The notes under the pieces are model-generated. The model did not search any database. It saw only the letters and a list, made by a program, of their open reading frames with translations, and was not told the DNA's origin. DNA of 64,000 nucleotides from Gnetum montanum (lineage: Eukaryota; Streptophyta; Gnetopsida; Gnetales; Gnetaceae), in assembly GCA_015680685.1 (NCBI GenBank), contig MNCI01011966.1, positions 275,078-339,077 on the forward strand. The letters run 5' to 3'. Positions 21,650 to 33,125 of the stretch are shown one piece after another. Made by a program: the position numbers and the translations under genes. Each line of letters opens with the position of its first letter. Within the stretch, counting starts at the first letter, position 1.

Positions 21650-22860
21650 TATATATGATCATGGCCATAGATTGAAAAGTATTTTTGATAATTTATGGTC
21701 CTTCTCACAACGTTTGAAACTTGGTTCATTGAGGTACGTGTGCGGGATTCTAGTAGAGAACCTTGTCTCCTGGTTGAAACTTGACTTTTCTTATTTTGAG
21801 GTCATGGCATTTCTTGTTGAATGCCTTATGCACTTCTTTGGATGACAGGGCCATTAATTGACTTTCATCTAGTAAGTTGAGGTTCATTAACCTTTCCTTT
21901 TTTGCTAAAATTAGATCCATGTCAAGGTCATAGGCTGTATAGAGTGTATGGAGCTTGGATTGAGTGGTCAGTGTTGGTAGTTTTTCATACATGAGCTCAT
22001 AAGGAAAATAACCTATGGGAAGCTTCCATGTAGAGCGATAGGTGCAAAGGACATCATTTAGTTTCGTTCTCTAGTCCCTTCGGTACTTGCTAATAGTGCA
22101 TGTTAGAATTTTCATAATCTCTTGATTAGTAACTTCAGCTTGACCATTAGCTTGAGGGTGATAAGGTGTTGTGAGTTTGTGCTCAACCCCTAAGCGCTGC
22201 ATAAGTTTTCGAAAAGTGGTACCTATGAAATGAGTTCCATTATTAGAAATTAACGCACAAGGCACACCAAACCTATTTATGATGTTTTTTTTATATAAAC
22301 CAAGCAATAGTAGTGGATGTACAGTTAGTGATGGCTACTACTTCTACCCACTTAGTGCAATAGTTAACCATGACTATTATATACACCTTTTCATTTGACA
22401 TGGGCATGATGGGAATCATAAAGTCAATGCCCGAAATATCAAATGGCTTAAGAGGTTGAATCCATTTCTATGGCTCCTCCATTCAAGTTGTCATTCTATC
22501 ATCTCTCTGACAATAATCACGAGTGTAGACGAATTGGTGTCCATCTTTGAAGATTGTTGGCCAGTAATATCCTACCATGAGGATTTGTATGGTCATGCAT
22601 CTCCCAGCATAATGGCCTCCACAAGGGCCTTCGTGAGCATCTTGGAGAATGCATAGTTGATTTGTGTTAGGGATACACTAGCATACTAGGCCATTGGAAC
22701 ATACTTTGTAAAGGTTCCCATTGATTTCCATGAAATGCTTAACCTAGTGAAGAAACTGTTGTTTATTCTGGGTGTCCAACCCTTGTGGTAGTTCTTGCTT
22801 GAGCAGATAAGTAATAATTGCTTCATACCATCTTGGTTCATTGAGAATTTATGCATTAAT
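21650..22860 (-). pseudogene. Ty3 integrase remnant of G2
   Basis: Core motifs are SGIDFM (first catalytic Asp kept), ISNNGTHF in 22071-22307 (second Asp now Asn) and PYHPQANGQAEVTNQEI (Glu kept). The C-terminal part 21750-21992 has YEKLPTL, KAFNKKCHDLKIRKVKFQPG and GDKVLY. The lesion is at a different catalytic Asp from that in G1. Several stops (for example between 22307 and 22440, and before 21992) separate the pieces. Confidence 0.9.
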
Positions 22861-22869
22861 AGCCCCTGT

Positions 22870-22965
22870 AAAGAGATATTCATTAAGAAATTAATCATAT
22901 AAGGATCTCTCTTTCTNCAAAGAGATATTCATTAAGAAATTAATCATATAAGGATCTCTCTTTCT
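22870..22965. other. 47-bp duplication around a single N, probable assembly artefact
   Basis: Bases 22870-22916 and 22919-22965 are identical over 47 bp and are separated only by N and C. This is what two overlapping contig ends joined without merging look like. It lies in the RNase H-integrase linker of G2. Confidence 0.85.
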
Positions 22966-23430
22966 CCTTATCATCCCATCTTAGTCATGATAAGTGGTCG
23001 GCGATCACATTTTTCACATTCTTTTGATCTACCATTGTGAGATCAAACTCTTGCAAAATCATGAGTCATCATATGACATGGAGGCTTACCATTGGTTTAC
23101 TCATTAAAAATTGGATGGCACTATGATTTGTGTGCACAAACACTTTACAACCAAGCACATAGTGCATGAACATTTCTACGGCAAACACCATCCCCATCAA
23201 ATTTTTTTCTCTAGTGGTGTAGTTTAGCTATGCACCTGTGATACTCTAGCTTGTGTAGTGAATATAATATGGACATCTTTGATTATCCATATATGTAAGA
23301 ACTACCCCTAAAGCATGATTTGATGCATTGATCATCACATGAAATGGCTTGGACCAATTAGGTTCTTGTAGAATTGGGTCTCAACAAGCTTTTTCTTCAG
23401 TTGTTGAAATGCTTACATGCAAGGGTCTAG
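22966..23430 (-). pseudogene. Ty3 RNase H remnant of G2
   Basis: Minus-strand frames show TTREKNLMGMVFAVEMF (the usual EKEL motif is EKNL; the conserved Glu at its first position is kept) and HTNHSAIQFLMSKPMVS, the same HTNH for HTDH change as in G1. The first Asp region is decayed. Confidence 0.8.
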
Positions 23431-24200
23431 ACAAATGGTGCATATTTCTTTGTTAATTCAACCAACGACTTGGTAATTTTGGAAGAGTTCTTGATGAAGC
23501 ATCGATAGTAGCCAGTATGACCAAGGAATGAACACACTCTTGAAACTATTTCTAGTTGATAGGTTATTCCTTGGATGACCCTTATCTTTTCAGGGTCCAC
23601 CTCGATTCCTACTTTTGCATATGGTGCCCCAAGACTATGCCTTCCTAGACCATAAGATGGCTCTTTTGCCAATTGAGCTAGAGGTTTGTTTCAACACAAC
23701 TCCTTAACACTTGCTCAAGATGGTCCAAGGCTTGCTTGAACGTAGCTCGATAGGTAGAAAAATCATCCATGAATACTTTTACCCTATAACCAATTTGCTG
23801 TTGGAAAATGCTAAGGACTAATCCTTGAAATGTAGCTGGGGTATTACATAGATTTAATGGCATTTGACGGTAAGAGAAAGTCCCTCAAGGATATGTGAAA
23901 GTCATCTTTGCTTGGTCCTCTAATGTGATTTGGATTTGGTTGCAGCCATTATAACCATCTAGAAAGCTATAGTAGCTATGCCTAGAAATGGTATCTAGCA
24001 CTTGGTCAACAAAGGGCAATAGAAAATGATGTTTGAAAGTTGCCATATTGAGCACCTGGAAGTTAATGCACACATGCCATTTGCCTCCTTTCTTGAGTAG
24101 GATCATGAGTGGGCTAACCCACTCACTATTTGTAATAGGGTAGATGAATCCTACCTTGAGGAGTTGCTTGATCTCCTCTTTGACAATCTACTTTAATTTG
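23431..24200 (-). pseudogene. Ty3 reverse transcriptase remnant of G2
   Basis: 23885-24106 has KGGKWHVCINFQVLNMATF and YYSFLDGYNG. 23678-23863 has LCNTPATFQ and VFMDDFSTY (23762-23773). 23427-23672 has the LGH and SFLGHTGYYRCFI connection. Arg and Asp in the WRVCIDF motif have become His and Asn. Stops separate the three pieces. Confidence 0.9.
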
Positions 24201-24718
24201 GGATTTAATTGCCGCTGCAACTATCATTTTGGCTTAATGGTAGGGTCAGTGTATATCCAACGCTAGCATATTCTTAAATCTATTCCTGTGAGCTTAGAAT
24301 ATGACCAAGAAAAAGTTGCTGATCATTTTTCTACAACATTCATCAACATCTTCTTTTGTCCTGCAACAAGTTTGGCATTAATAAGGACTGTATTTCTATT
24401 TTTTAAGAACACATACTTCATTTTGGTTGATAACATTTTTAATTCAAGTGGTTCTTATCTGAAATTGTTAGGAATCTCCAACTCTCCCTAGTTGATATCA
24501 TTATTTACTCCCTTAGAGAGCTAGTGATGAACTTGCTTGAGTTCATCCATACTTGTAACAAAATCACACATTAGGCCCTCAGTAGGTTCCATGCACAATG
24601 TACTACTATTAGAATCAGTTGTCAACCATTGGGCACCTTCTTATTTTGTGGCTACCACATACAGACATCTTTAGATTTTAGCTTCTTGTGCACATTGCTT
24701 GCATGCAAAGATAGATGT

Positions 24719-25190
24719 TCACTTCACTGACCATAGCTTTTGCACACAATGACACCTTGAATCACTATACGCAATACATGGAACCTTTTTCTTCTCAATC
24801 TTCCCAAATTCATTTTCTTTGGATATCTCTAAGGAAAAATCTCTGATGTCCATTTTGGAATCAACATTGCTTAACCATGCCCTTTCCATAATAATTGGGA
24901 GGTCCCCCTTGTAGTTCTCCACCTTGATTACTAGGAAGTCAGCTGGATATGACCACCTTCAAATTGTGGTCACGATGTCTTCTACTAGTCCCAATGAAAT
25001 AGTAATGGATTGGTCTACTAGCTCCAGCTTGATGTTGGGAGGAAGGTTCCACATAGTGCACATATCATGCGAGATTAGATTAACATTGGAACCAAAGGCA
25101 AGAAGAGATTTACAAGGCTCATTCCTAGCAATTTACAAATATACTAAGGGACTCTTGGGATTGACTAACTTCCTAGGCAGGTTAGCTTGA
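24719..25190 (-). pseudogene. Ty3 aspartic protease remnant of G2
   Basis: The frame reads CKSLLAFGSNVNLIS where G1 has LLDSGSGVNLIS: the active-site Asp-Ser is Ala-Phe. Downstream GDLPIIMERAWLS and DFSLEISKENEF match G1. The enzyme would be inactive. Confidence 0.85.
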
Positions 25191-25399
25191 ATCCAATTAG
25201 ATATAGCATGGGTCAACATCACAGTACGGATTCAAGAGGGATTTTGATTTGAAGGGAGCTCAGATAAAGGTGATGCAGAGGAAGGTGGAGGAATAGAGCC
25301 ACCAACCATTGGTGTGTTTGAGAGCTTTGGTGGATTACAAGGTCAAAAGAAGGGTCTTTTCTTTGATCATGATTCTGACACACTTAGTTAGCTAATTGA

Positions 25400-27722
25400 T
25401 GGCAGATTAACCACTCTCATAGCATTTTTTTTATTGTGGTTGGGCTTGCGATTCATCCTACATGGATAGAATAGGTGATAGCTATGCAGGAGGTGGAGGA
25501 GTATGTGCAGAAACAAGAGGAGCATGAGGATAATAGGTGGCATCCCTCCTTGCATATGGTGGTTGGTCAAGTTTGAGAGGGTAGTGGTAAGGTTGGTAAG
25601 TAGTAACATGACTAGAAGAGTCTTGTGAAGATGAAGGTTACTGAACATAATAACTATAGGGATTTGGTTGTCAGTAAGGGTACTACTATCTTAGAGGTGC
25701 CAATGCTCATGATTGTGATTGCTGCCACTACTGGTACAATTCATAAGGTTGTGGTGGAGTTCCACTTGGATAATACTGTTGTGGTTGGTGGAATTATCTA
25801 GAGTTTCCTTGTGGATAAGACAATCTCTTGGGTTCTTGCCTTTGTGCAAGTTGTGGATGTAAGGTATACATCCCAAATTCCTACAAGTGTGAGACAATTG
25901 GACAAAATCCCTTGGGATGTTCATATTGGCAAACATCACACCCACCATCATCATCTGATTTGTTGTTTACAATCATCTCTATTGCAACCATCTTATCCTT
26001 AGCCTTGGATATGGCACATTTAGCTTCCTTATGTCTCTGGCATTCACACTTAGCACTTTGTTCCTTGGACTCTTTAGTAATTTTTAAAGTAGCTAAAAAT
26101 GCATTGTCCTTGGAGTCCCATAATTGGTCAACCTGAGCTGTAATTTTGGATTGAAATTTCTAGAGTGGTAAGGTTTTCTGATTAGCCACCTCATCTCTTG
26201 TTGACTCATCCTCACTATTACAAAATCAAACCTCCCTTTTGTGAATGGAAGGACCCTTGTTGTATTCCTCTACACTTTCTTACTTTGTCAATTCTCCCTC
26301 CTCCCTGGCTACTTGCTTAATTAACTTTTGGATCCGATGGGCACTTAACTTTGTCAATCTCCCTTGAGCATATATGCCAAGGATTTTCCTTGTTTTGGAT
26401 CACAGCTGATCTATAATATGGCAGTGTTGATCAAGCTAAGAATATCCATGGCCAAGAAACTTATGCAACAGAGAGTAGTATTGGCCAATAGCAGCATCCA
26501 AGGGCTCATGGTTTCCTTGTTTCCACCCTTGGATCTTCTTCCTTAGGTTGGAAACTTGGGAGTACATTTGATATTTGTCATTAAATAATTCTAACATCAT
26601 ACTCCATTTCTTGATTGATTCCAGTTCAAAGAACCAGTACCATTTTTCTACTTCCTTAATGAGTGTCCTTGGAGATAATTTCAACTTTTTCCAATTGTTC
26701 TCAATATTCTACAAGGCGCATGCATCCTGAAAGGCTTGGAGATGATTTTTCAGATCAGCATTGTAGCCTTCCTCAAACTGAGGGATGTTGTTCATGTCTA
26801 GCCTCTTTATTTTGCTATCCTTTACATGCCTTGTTGGAATCCTCACAGCCTCTACAATGTTTAACATGCTTTGATTGACAAGTAGAGGTTCATCAAGGCC
26901 ATAGTGATGGTACCTACGATGTTCTCTACTAATCGTTCTTTCATGGTTGTGGGTCTCTCTAGATCACCCATGCCTCTGATTGCGATTGTCCCAATGGTCC
27001 CTTCTATTGTTTTAGTATTTTTAGTTACCTCCATCATGGTCATGCCCTTTGTGGCCACAATCTAAGATAGATGATGAAGAAGAAGAAGATGAAGGGAGGC
27101 TTGCATTATGCTAGTGCCTACTACCTTCTGTTTAATGATTGCAACCACAATTGCAATCATGACTTCCACTTGTTATCTTGTCATGAATTGCTCCTCCAAA
27201 TCCATTTTTGTCATTGGATCTGTTCTAAATAGAACCAAGATTATGAATTATGGATTGCATGTTCTGGTTGAGGGCCCCTTGACCAAAGTTAAAGAGAGGA
27301 GTGTCACCAAAGGAAAGGTCCCAAGAGAAGTGTTCACCTCCATCCAATGGGCCAAGCAGAGGTGGAAAAATGTTTCACCTGTTGCCCTTTGAAAGCTCAT
27401 GTTTTTGCTCCACCTGATGATCCCTTAATCTTTGTGATTTAGTGGGATGGTAATCCCTAAATCAAGTTCTCGCATCTCATACTCTTTGTGAAGATGTTGA
27501 AGTCCATGTTGTGCAAGCATTATCTAGAGCATAGCTGGAATAGATCGATTCGATGGCAACACAATGTTGCCTTCCATGTTGCACCACTGTAGCATTTCAT
27601 CTTGATGTAAGATGAAGGTGAATTCTAGTACATACTCATCGAGATGAGCATATACCACTAGGTATTGTTGAGGTACTTGGTTTGTCTAGGGTGAAGATAA
27701 ACTCCTGTGAGAAGAAGACATT
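25400..27722 (-). pseudogene. Ty3 gag remnant of G2
   Basis: The first ATG of the interior is at 27722 (MSSSHRSLSSP), about 150 bases after the PBS. The capsid-type domain is in 26436-26684 (KWYWFFELESIKKWSMM, LFNDKYQMY, YSLLHKFLGHGYS), matching the retrotransposon gag pattern with its terminal HGY/HGF motif. Downstream is a Tyr/Pro/Gln-rich region (25400-25800), with YEHPKGFCP-like residues near 25910. No clear CCHC knuckle was found. Many stops. Confidence 0.8.
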
Positions 27723-27868
27723 TTATATTAGTGAATTTACATGCAGTGTGTTGTTAAGATTTAATTTAGTTATAATAATAATTTTTTTTTTGTAAGATTT
27801 GACCTTAGGTTTTGAACAACGAGGTTACTAAGTTTCACTAAGTTTAGATAGCACACATAGAACTAAAG

Positions 27869-27886
27869 TCCTTGGAAACAGTGCCA
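27869..27886 (-). promoter_or_regulatory. Primer binding site of G2 (tRNA-Asp type, decayed)
   Basis: Minus strand TGGCACTGTTTCCAAGGA follows the 5' LTR by one base. It matches 13 of 18 positions of the tRNA-Asp-type PBS known from Athila/Tat elements. Four of the five differences are transitions (G to A or C to T), as expected from decay of methylated cytosines. Confidence 0.7.
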
Positions 27887-27887
27887 A

Positions 27888-28786
27888 TGATGAGTGGCAA
27901 GATATCCCTATGCCCAATCATATGAATGACAGGTGTTCACATGTGATCTGGTCGAATTCCATAAACTTTAATTATGAAGTATGCTAGAGCTAAATGGTGA
28001 GTTTGTGTTGTTTATTCTTTGTCTTTCTAGTCTCACTTGTGAAATGCAAGTGTATGGTTACGTGTGATTGAGGCATAATATTTTTATCATTTTATGTTTT
28101 ATCAATTTGATCACCTAAAAAAATAATGAAAGTGAGAGTAATTAAATGCTAAGTGAACTATTGTCTAATCTAGCCTAACACAAGTAACTGTCCCCACTTC
28201 CTAGACACATCTTGGACTCTGTGTAAACACTGTTGGATTGTCAAACGCTAACTATTCTTGAGCTAGCAAGTGTTACATGTATGTTCGAAGGGGTCATGCT
28301 TGTGTATTTTAATTAATTGCTTAATTAATCAAAATTATTTACTAAATGAATAACATTAAATGTAAACTACATGAAATCATAATGTATAAATGAATAAAGA
28401 AAGAAAGTCTTATGTGCTACAAGGATGAATCAAAGAACTTGTCTTTATTCTTAACACAATGGTGTGTTCAGGTACATCAATGCTTGAATAAAGATCCAAT
28501 TATACTTAGGCCTCCTGCTGCAGGCACTTGGAAAATATTCTAACTTTTGAATGAATAAACTACAAGAATTTTGCTACTTAACTGAAAAAAATTCCTTCCA
28601 AATCATGTGCCCAAGGGCTATATTTATAGGCCTAGGAATACCCCATGATATCACATACCTGATATCGAATCTTGGGCCACGATATCATGTACCCAATATC
28701 ATGTACCTGATATCATGTGCCCAATGTCGCATCCACCCCAATATTGAATACCTAATATCAAGGCTCATGTAAAACATGATTCATCA
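27888..28786 (-). repeat. 5' LTR of G2 (899 bp)
   Basis: On the minus strand it starts TGATGAATC at 28786 and ends CACTCATCA at 27888. U3 has about seven GATATC-type motifs between 28640 and 28765, then a TATA box (28621-28628). The 3' LTR has fewer motifs and is shorter. Confidence 0.93.
28640..28765. repeat. GATATC-type motif array in U3 of G2
   Basis: Units such as GATATCATGTACCC and AATATCATGTACCT repeat imperfectly every 14-20 bp, just upstream of the TATA box on the minus strand. The corresponding stretch in the 3' LTR (19400-19485) holds about four and in G1 (5573-5632) about three. Confidence 0.75.
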
Positions 28787-28889
28787 GTACTGAACCAAAC
28801 ATTAACAGATACTAGGCAACTTTGATCACATAAATGAACAAAAATAAAGAAGGTCTAAAGAAAAATAGGGATGAAAAGAAAAAAGGACA

Positions 28890-29055
28890 TTGATTCGAGG
28901 ACTAGTTTGTAAATGCATCTTGAACTTATTCAAGGATGAATTTCCATGGATGCATCTAGAGCTCATCTTATGACATGTCCAAAGATGAGTTCTCATGGAA
29001 ACATCCTAGAGGCATCCATTAATGGATCCTGAAATGAGTCCAGGTCATATCTATT
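28890..29055. repeat. Left short-motif array (inverted arm)
   Basis: Repeated ATGCATC, GATGAGTT, CATCCTAGAGGCATCC and palindromic TCCATGGA in 165 bp. Related motifs recur at 32270-33125. Confidence 0.65.
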
Positions 29056-29403
29056 GATCTCAACATTTTGATGCATACCATGGAACCATGATAACTATGT
29101 TTTCTATAATATCCTATGCTCATGTTTTCCTTACTCTTCACTTGGCTACTAATGAGGTAGGTTTAAGATGTTTTTTCCTAGACATTTGATTATTTATTAT
29201 TATTTAGTTATTATTAGTATTAGTATTATTAAATAAAATAGAGTTACTTATACCTTTTTTTAGCTTAATAAATGCAGTAAGTTTTAATCTTAATAATTAG
29301 AAGATATTTTTGTATTTTATTATAGAAGATAATTAATTAAATATTAAGTTTAGATAAGTTCATAAGATAAGTCCACATTCAAAGTGTTAGGCAACTTATC
29401 ATG

Positions 29404-29748
29404 TTAATGATAATTGCAAGGTATAATTGGAAGTATCCAGTCAAACATCCATATATTATAGTAATGATTAGAACATATGTTTATTGAGATTTCAATTATT
29501 GTAATCCCTCCTATATTCAAGTCAACTAATTTGATCCATGGGTGCTGGAGCAGTTGAGATCCTTTCTTTTTACTAGTATACATAGCAACATGCAAGGAGA
29601 TTGGATAGCATGCAGGCACTGACAACAACATGTATGGGTGGTGGGTATTACAAAAATCAAGAATCAAAGTAGCAATCACTTGCATAAGGCCATGTGGTAG
29701 CAACAGGAAAAGTAGAGGATTTGTAAGCATAACATTAGGAAAAATCAA
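29404..29748 (-). CDS. Unidentified 114-codon open stretch
   Basis: Open from 29748 to 29404 on the minus strand, rich in Leu, Ile, Pro and His, with hydrophobic runs such as PLLFLLLPHGLMQVIATLIL. I do not recognise a family. It lies inside the 28787-33125 block. In AT-rich sequence without support it may be chance. Confidence 0.2.
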   Translation of the reverse strand: MIFPNVMLTNPLLFLLLPHGLMQVIATLILDFCNTHHPYMLLSVPACYPISLHVAMYTSKKKGSQLLQHPWIKLVDLNIGGITIIEISINICSNHYYNIWMFDWILPIIPCNYH

Positions 29749-29759
29749 GCTCTTAATAA

Positions 29760-32269
29760 TGAGAAATCTAATGTTGTGTAGAGCTTCATGTTATGCTCAT
29801 TGTTTGGATTGGAGATACTTACAGAGTCTTACACTATTATTGATCTAGTTGTCTAAAAAAACTGAGAGAAGTCTTGTTCATCTCTCACACAGTCTATTCC
29901 TCTTCTTTCTTGATATCATAAATTTCTTTTTTTTTTTCACATTCTCTTCAATTGATCTCTTGGACTTTAGTAGTGTTGGAAATGTTAAGTTGACCTAAAA
30001 GTTAAGCTTTGACTATGTTCCAATTTCATAATAATGCATTGCCCTAGCAACTTGTCAAGAAAGCCTAAATTAGGAATTGATAAAACTAAACATATTATTT
30101 TCAATAGCATTATCTATTATTATTTGGAACAAATCATAATTTTTCTTGTAGTAAAATAGTAATGGTATTCATTGAAAACTTTTGTGTAGGCATGCAATAT
30201 TATTCTTTGAAATAACTCTCAAGAAACACAATAGGTTCTATTGTTGAAAAATTTATTTTCATTTTTTCATCTACCAAGGAGCTTGAAAAGAAAGTATACA
30301 CATCACTAGCTATGTACATGTTTCTCAATGAACATGTCCCAAATTCATTACTTTTGAACACCACACAGTTATGCTAGCTACTAAGATGTCTGAAAATGTT
30401 GACATCTAGTCATTTAAATGGTTAAGTAAGAAGGAGGTGTCAATTGTGGTCTTTGAGTAGGATATTATTCTTTCTACATAGGCAATGAGCAATAGTATTT
30501 AACTCATTATTTTCTACTCTGAAGAGCGATGTAACTTCACTAGCAACATGGTAAGCACAAGTCATCAGTTCTTAGTTAAATCCATGGGGAAGCTTGGTGC
30601 AATAGGAAGGACCCCTTTCATAGAACATAATAAGAAAGGTTTTTTTAGGTAAGAATGATACATGACCAATGTAGTGTAGCAAGGGTTTGTCCCTAAACAC
30701 CAACATTAGTGGTTGTAGTGGAGCCAACCTAAGCGATGTGCTTATAGAGGAGCTAGATGTCGATGTGGCATTCTCAATGACATCAATTCTAAATCTAGGT
30801 TTGATGGCATGGCCTTTTTATCTATTTCTTGTACTTTCCCTACTTTTTTAATTTTTAATTTTATTTTATGATAATGTCTATTCTATACATATATTGAAAA
30901 ATGTGTATTATTTAACTTTTGAATGCTCCTTGACATGGAAATGTTAATTAGTGTAAAAGAGTTTGGGAGTTTTTTTTAAATGATATAAATGTGTGCTAGT
31001 TATTAACATTTCATCCTTTCCAATGGATTGTTACATCATGAGACAAAATTTTGATTGCCTACTATTAATATGTTTTGTGAGTTTCCCCTTTAAGAAAACA
31101 TTATTATTGTTCATAAGTTTTGTTATAAGAGAAAAAGTTGAGGAGATGAAGAATCCTAAGAATTCAATAGAATCAAATAATTTGGATGAACCTAGATGCA
31201 AGTGAAGAAAAGAGGATTAAAAGCAAGACTAAAAGTGGATAAAGATCTATTAGAAAATATTGAAAGATTGAGGAAGAACATTAGAAGAAGATTGGTGGGA
31301 TCTATGGCATTAGTGAGAAATAGGATGCAACATTAGAAGAGCTTTGATACCTTAGAGCTAACTAAGTCTAATTTTTCTATTTTTATCCCTTTAGCTTGGT
31401 TAGTTTCTATGCCCAAATGGGGTAATGTACATAGCTTAGAGTTGTTACCTTATCCTCAAAAGACTAAAGTCTTCCCTTCCCATATCCTTTTTCCTTTTCT
31501 AGATTATCTTGACTAGTTTAGGTTCCTTCAAGTTAAGGAGAAAAGTATAAATTCTAAATTGTATTTCAATAAGGAATTTTTCAAGGCCTTATGAGTGGTC
31601 CAACAATCCTAGTGTAAGGATTTATTGAAGGAAGTTCATTAGTTGGAGTACATACAAGCAAGCTTATGCAAGTAGTAGTTCATCTTGTGGATAACATCCA
31701 AAGCTCTATTTACAGCTAAGTGGTCCATATTTTATTTTTCCTTTACTTTATTATTAGTGTTAGTGATTTTGAATGTTGTTTGTAAAAAGTATTATTGGCT
31801 AGTATAAAAATTTGATGAGAACTGATATTTTTTTCTATTTATATTATTATTCTATTATATAATACTTAGATATATTTTATTTACTACATAGTACCAAAGT
31901 TTATCACTATATGAATCTATTTATGTTGCATCCCAGTCTATTTTTAGTTTGCTCATATCTAGAAGATGTTTACTTTGTATATCAATCATAAAAAAGTCAT
32001 AATGCTTAAGTTTTCCAATTTTGTATTCATTAATAAAATCTATCATTTTATATCATCTATAGAAAGCTAATGAAATTCAACCATAACTTTCTTGAATTAA
32101 TTAGAAATTATGAAGATTGTTTTAAATTTAAATTAATCTCGTGGTCAAATGGTAGGCACCACATCATCCTTACTAGCTGAAACTATTTCTAGATTTTGAT
32201 ACACATACTAAAGACAACCTAGAAAATAGTATTTTAAAACATGTTTTTGAAGGGTGTTGCCTATTGTCA
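29760..32269. other. Interior of the foldback-like block, nothing recognised
   Basis: AT-rich. A minus-strand stretch at about 30200-30800 reads with few stops and a mixed hydrophilic composition, and 30993-31205 (+) is open for 70 codons, but neither matches a family I know. Confidence 0.5.
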
Positions 32270-33125
32270 AAATTTATGCATCAACAGTGTCCACAGATTA
32301 ATCCTCAAATGCATCCTAGACTCGTTTGTGGACAAGTCCATGGATGTGTCCTCAGAAAAGTCATGGACACATTCTTAGGAAACACATCCTTGGACGAGTC
32401 CATTGAAAAAGTTTAGAGATAAGTCATGGATGTGTTCTTAGAATTCAATGGTGGACTATGATGTGTCATTTAGACCATGCCTATAGATGTGTCCTTGGAA
32501 CTCTTCAACAAACACATCCTTAGTTGCTTAGGACCAAACCCATAAGGATGTAAGATAGTATGGTTAGACCAAGCCTAATTAACATATATGGGGGAAATCA
32601 TGCATGAGTTGGGTTCACAGAAACATCCTTGAGGACATGCCCATGGAATAAACCTGAATGCATTTGAGGCCTCCTTCCCTAAATAGGTTTCCTTAGGATC
32701 AAGTGTTGGGTTACTAGTCCTTGGGGATGAAGTATTGGCCTAATTATCCCCATGGATTACGTGGTGGTGTAACATGCATGTACCTCCTCTTAAATATGTT
32801 CATTGAGCTAGGCCCAACCATGCCATCTTATATCCTTATGGATTTGGTCCCAAGGGACTAGGACCATATCTTAGAATGAAGGTTTTGGACACGTCTAGGA
32901 CTCGTTCCTGGACATCCTCTCATGGACTTATTTAGGACTAGTTCATAAGGACAAGTATTTGATACCACATCCTAAAATGAGTCCTAGATGCATCCTTGGA
33001 ATTCATCCTTAGATGCATCATTGAACTCATCTACAGATGAGTCCATTGGAAAAGTCCATAAATGAGTCCTTGGAACTCATCCTCGAATGAGTTTTGGAGA
33101 CCTCCATTGGACAAGATCGTAGATG
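32270..33125. repeat. Right short-motif array (855 bp)
   Basis: Dense repetition of CATCCTTGGA, GAGTCCATTGGA, TGGACAAGTCC and GATGCATCC variants, many of them near-palindromes (TCCATGGA core). It borders LINE sequence at about 33125. An inner part (32520-32880) contains a second inverted pair: GGACCAAACCCATAAGGATG near 32541 and its complement near 32835-32858. Confidence 0.7.

Larger units (their letters stand above)
18650..28786 (-). mobile_element. Ty3/gypsy LTR retrotransposon G2, near complete
   Basis: 10.1-kb minus-strand element with 5' LTR 27888-28786, PBS, gag, protease, RT, RNase H, integrase, 2-kb spacer, PPT and 3' LTR 18650-19505, flanked by GTACC/GTACT. All coding domains are broken, so it cannot move itself. 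Same family as G1. It lies between LINE endonuclease sequence (left) and the 28787-33125 block (right). Confidence 0.94.
28787..33125. mobile_element. Foldback-like candidate element with motif-array ends
   Basis: A 4.3-kb block separating LINE endonuclease start (33126 onward) from LINE endonuclease middle (below 18650). Its left end (28890-29055) and right end (32270-33125) carry arrays of GGATGxATCC/GAGTCC-type motifs. AAGGATGAATTTCCATGGATGCATCTAG on the left matches the reverse complement of the right arm near 32970-33010 at nearly all positions, so the arms are inverted. The interior has no recognised transposase. A MULE or foldback element is possible; so is a chance repeat-rich spacer. 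Confidence 0.45.

Noticed and set aside
25828-26136. Overlapping plus-strand open stretches
   Set aside because: Antisense to the G2 gag; no independent support.
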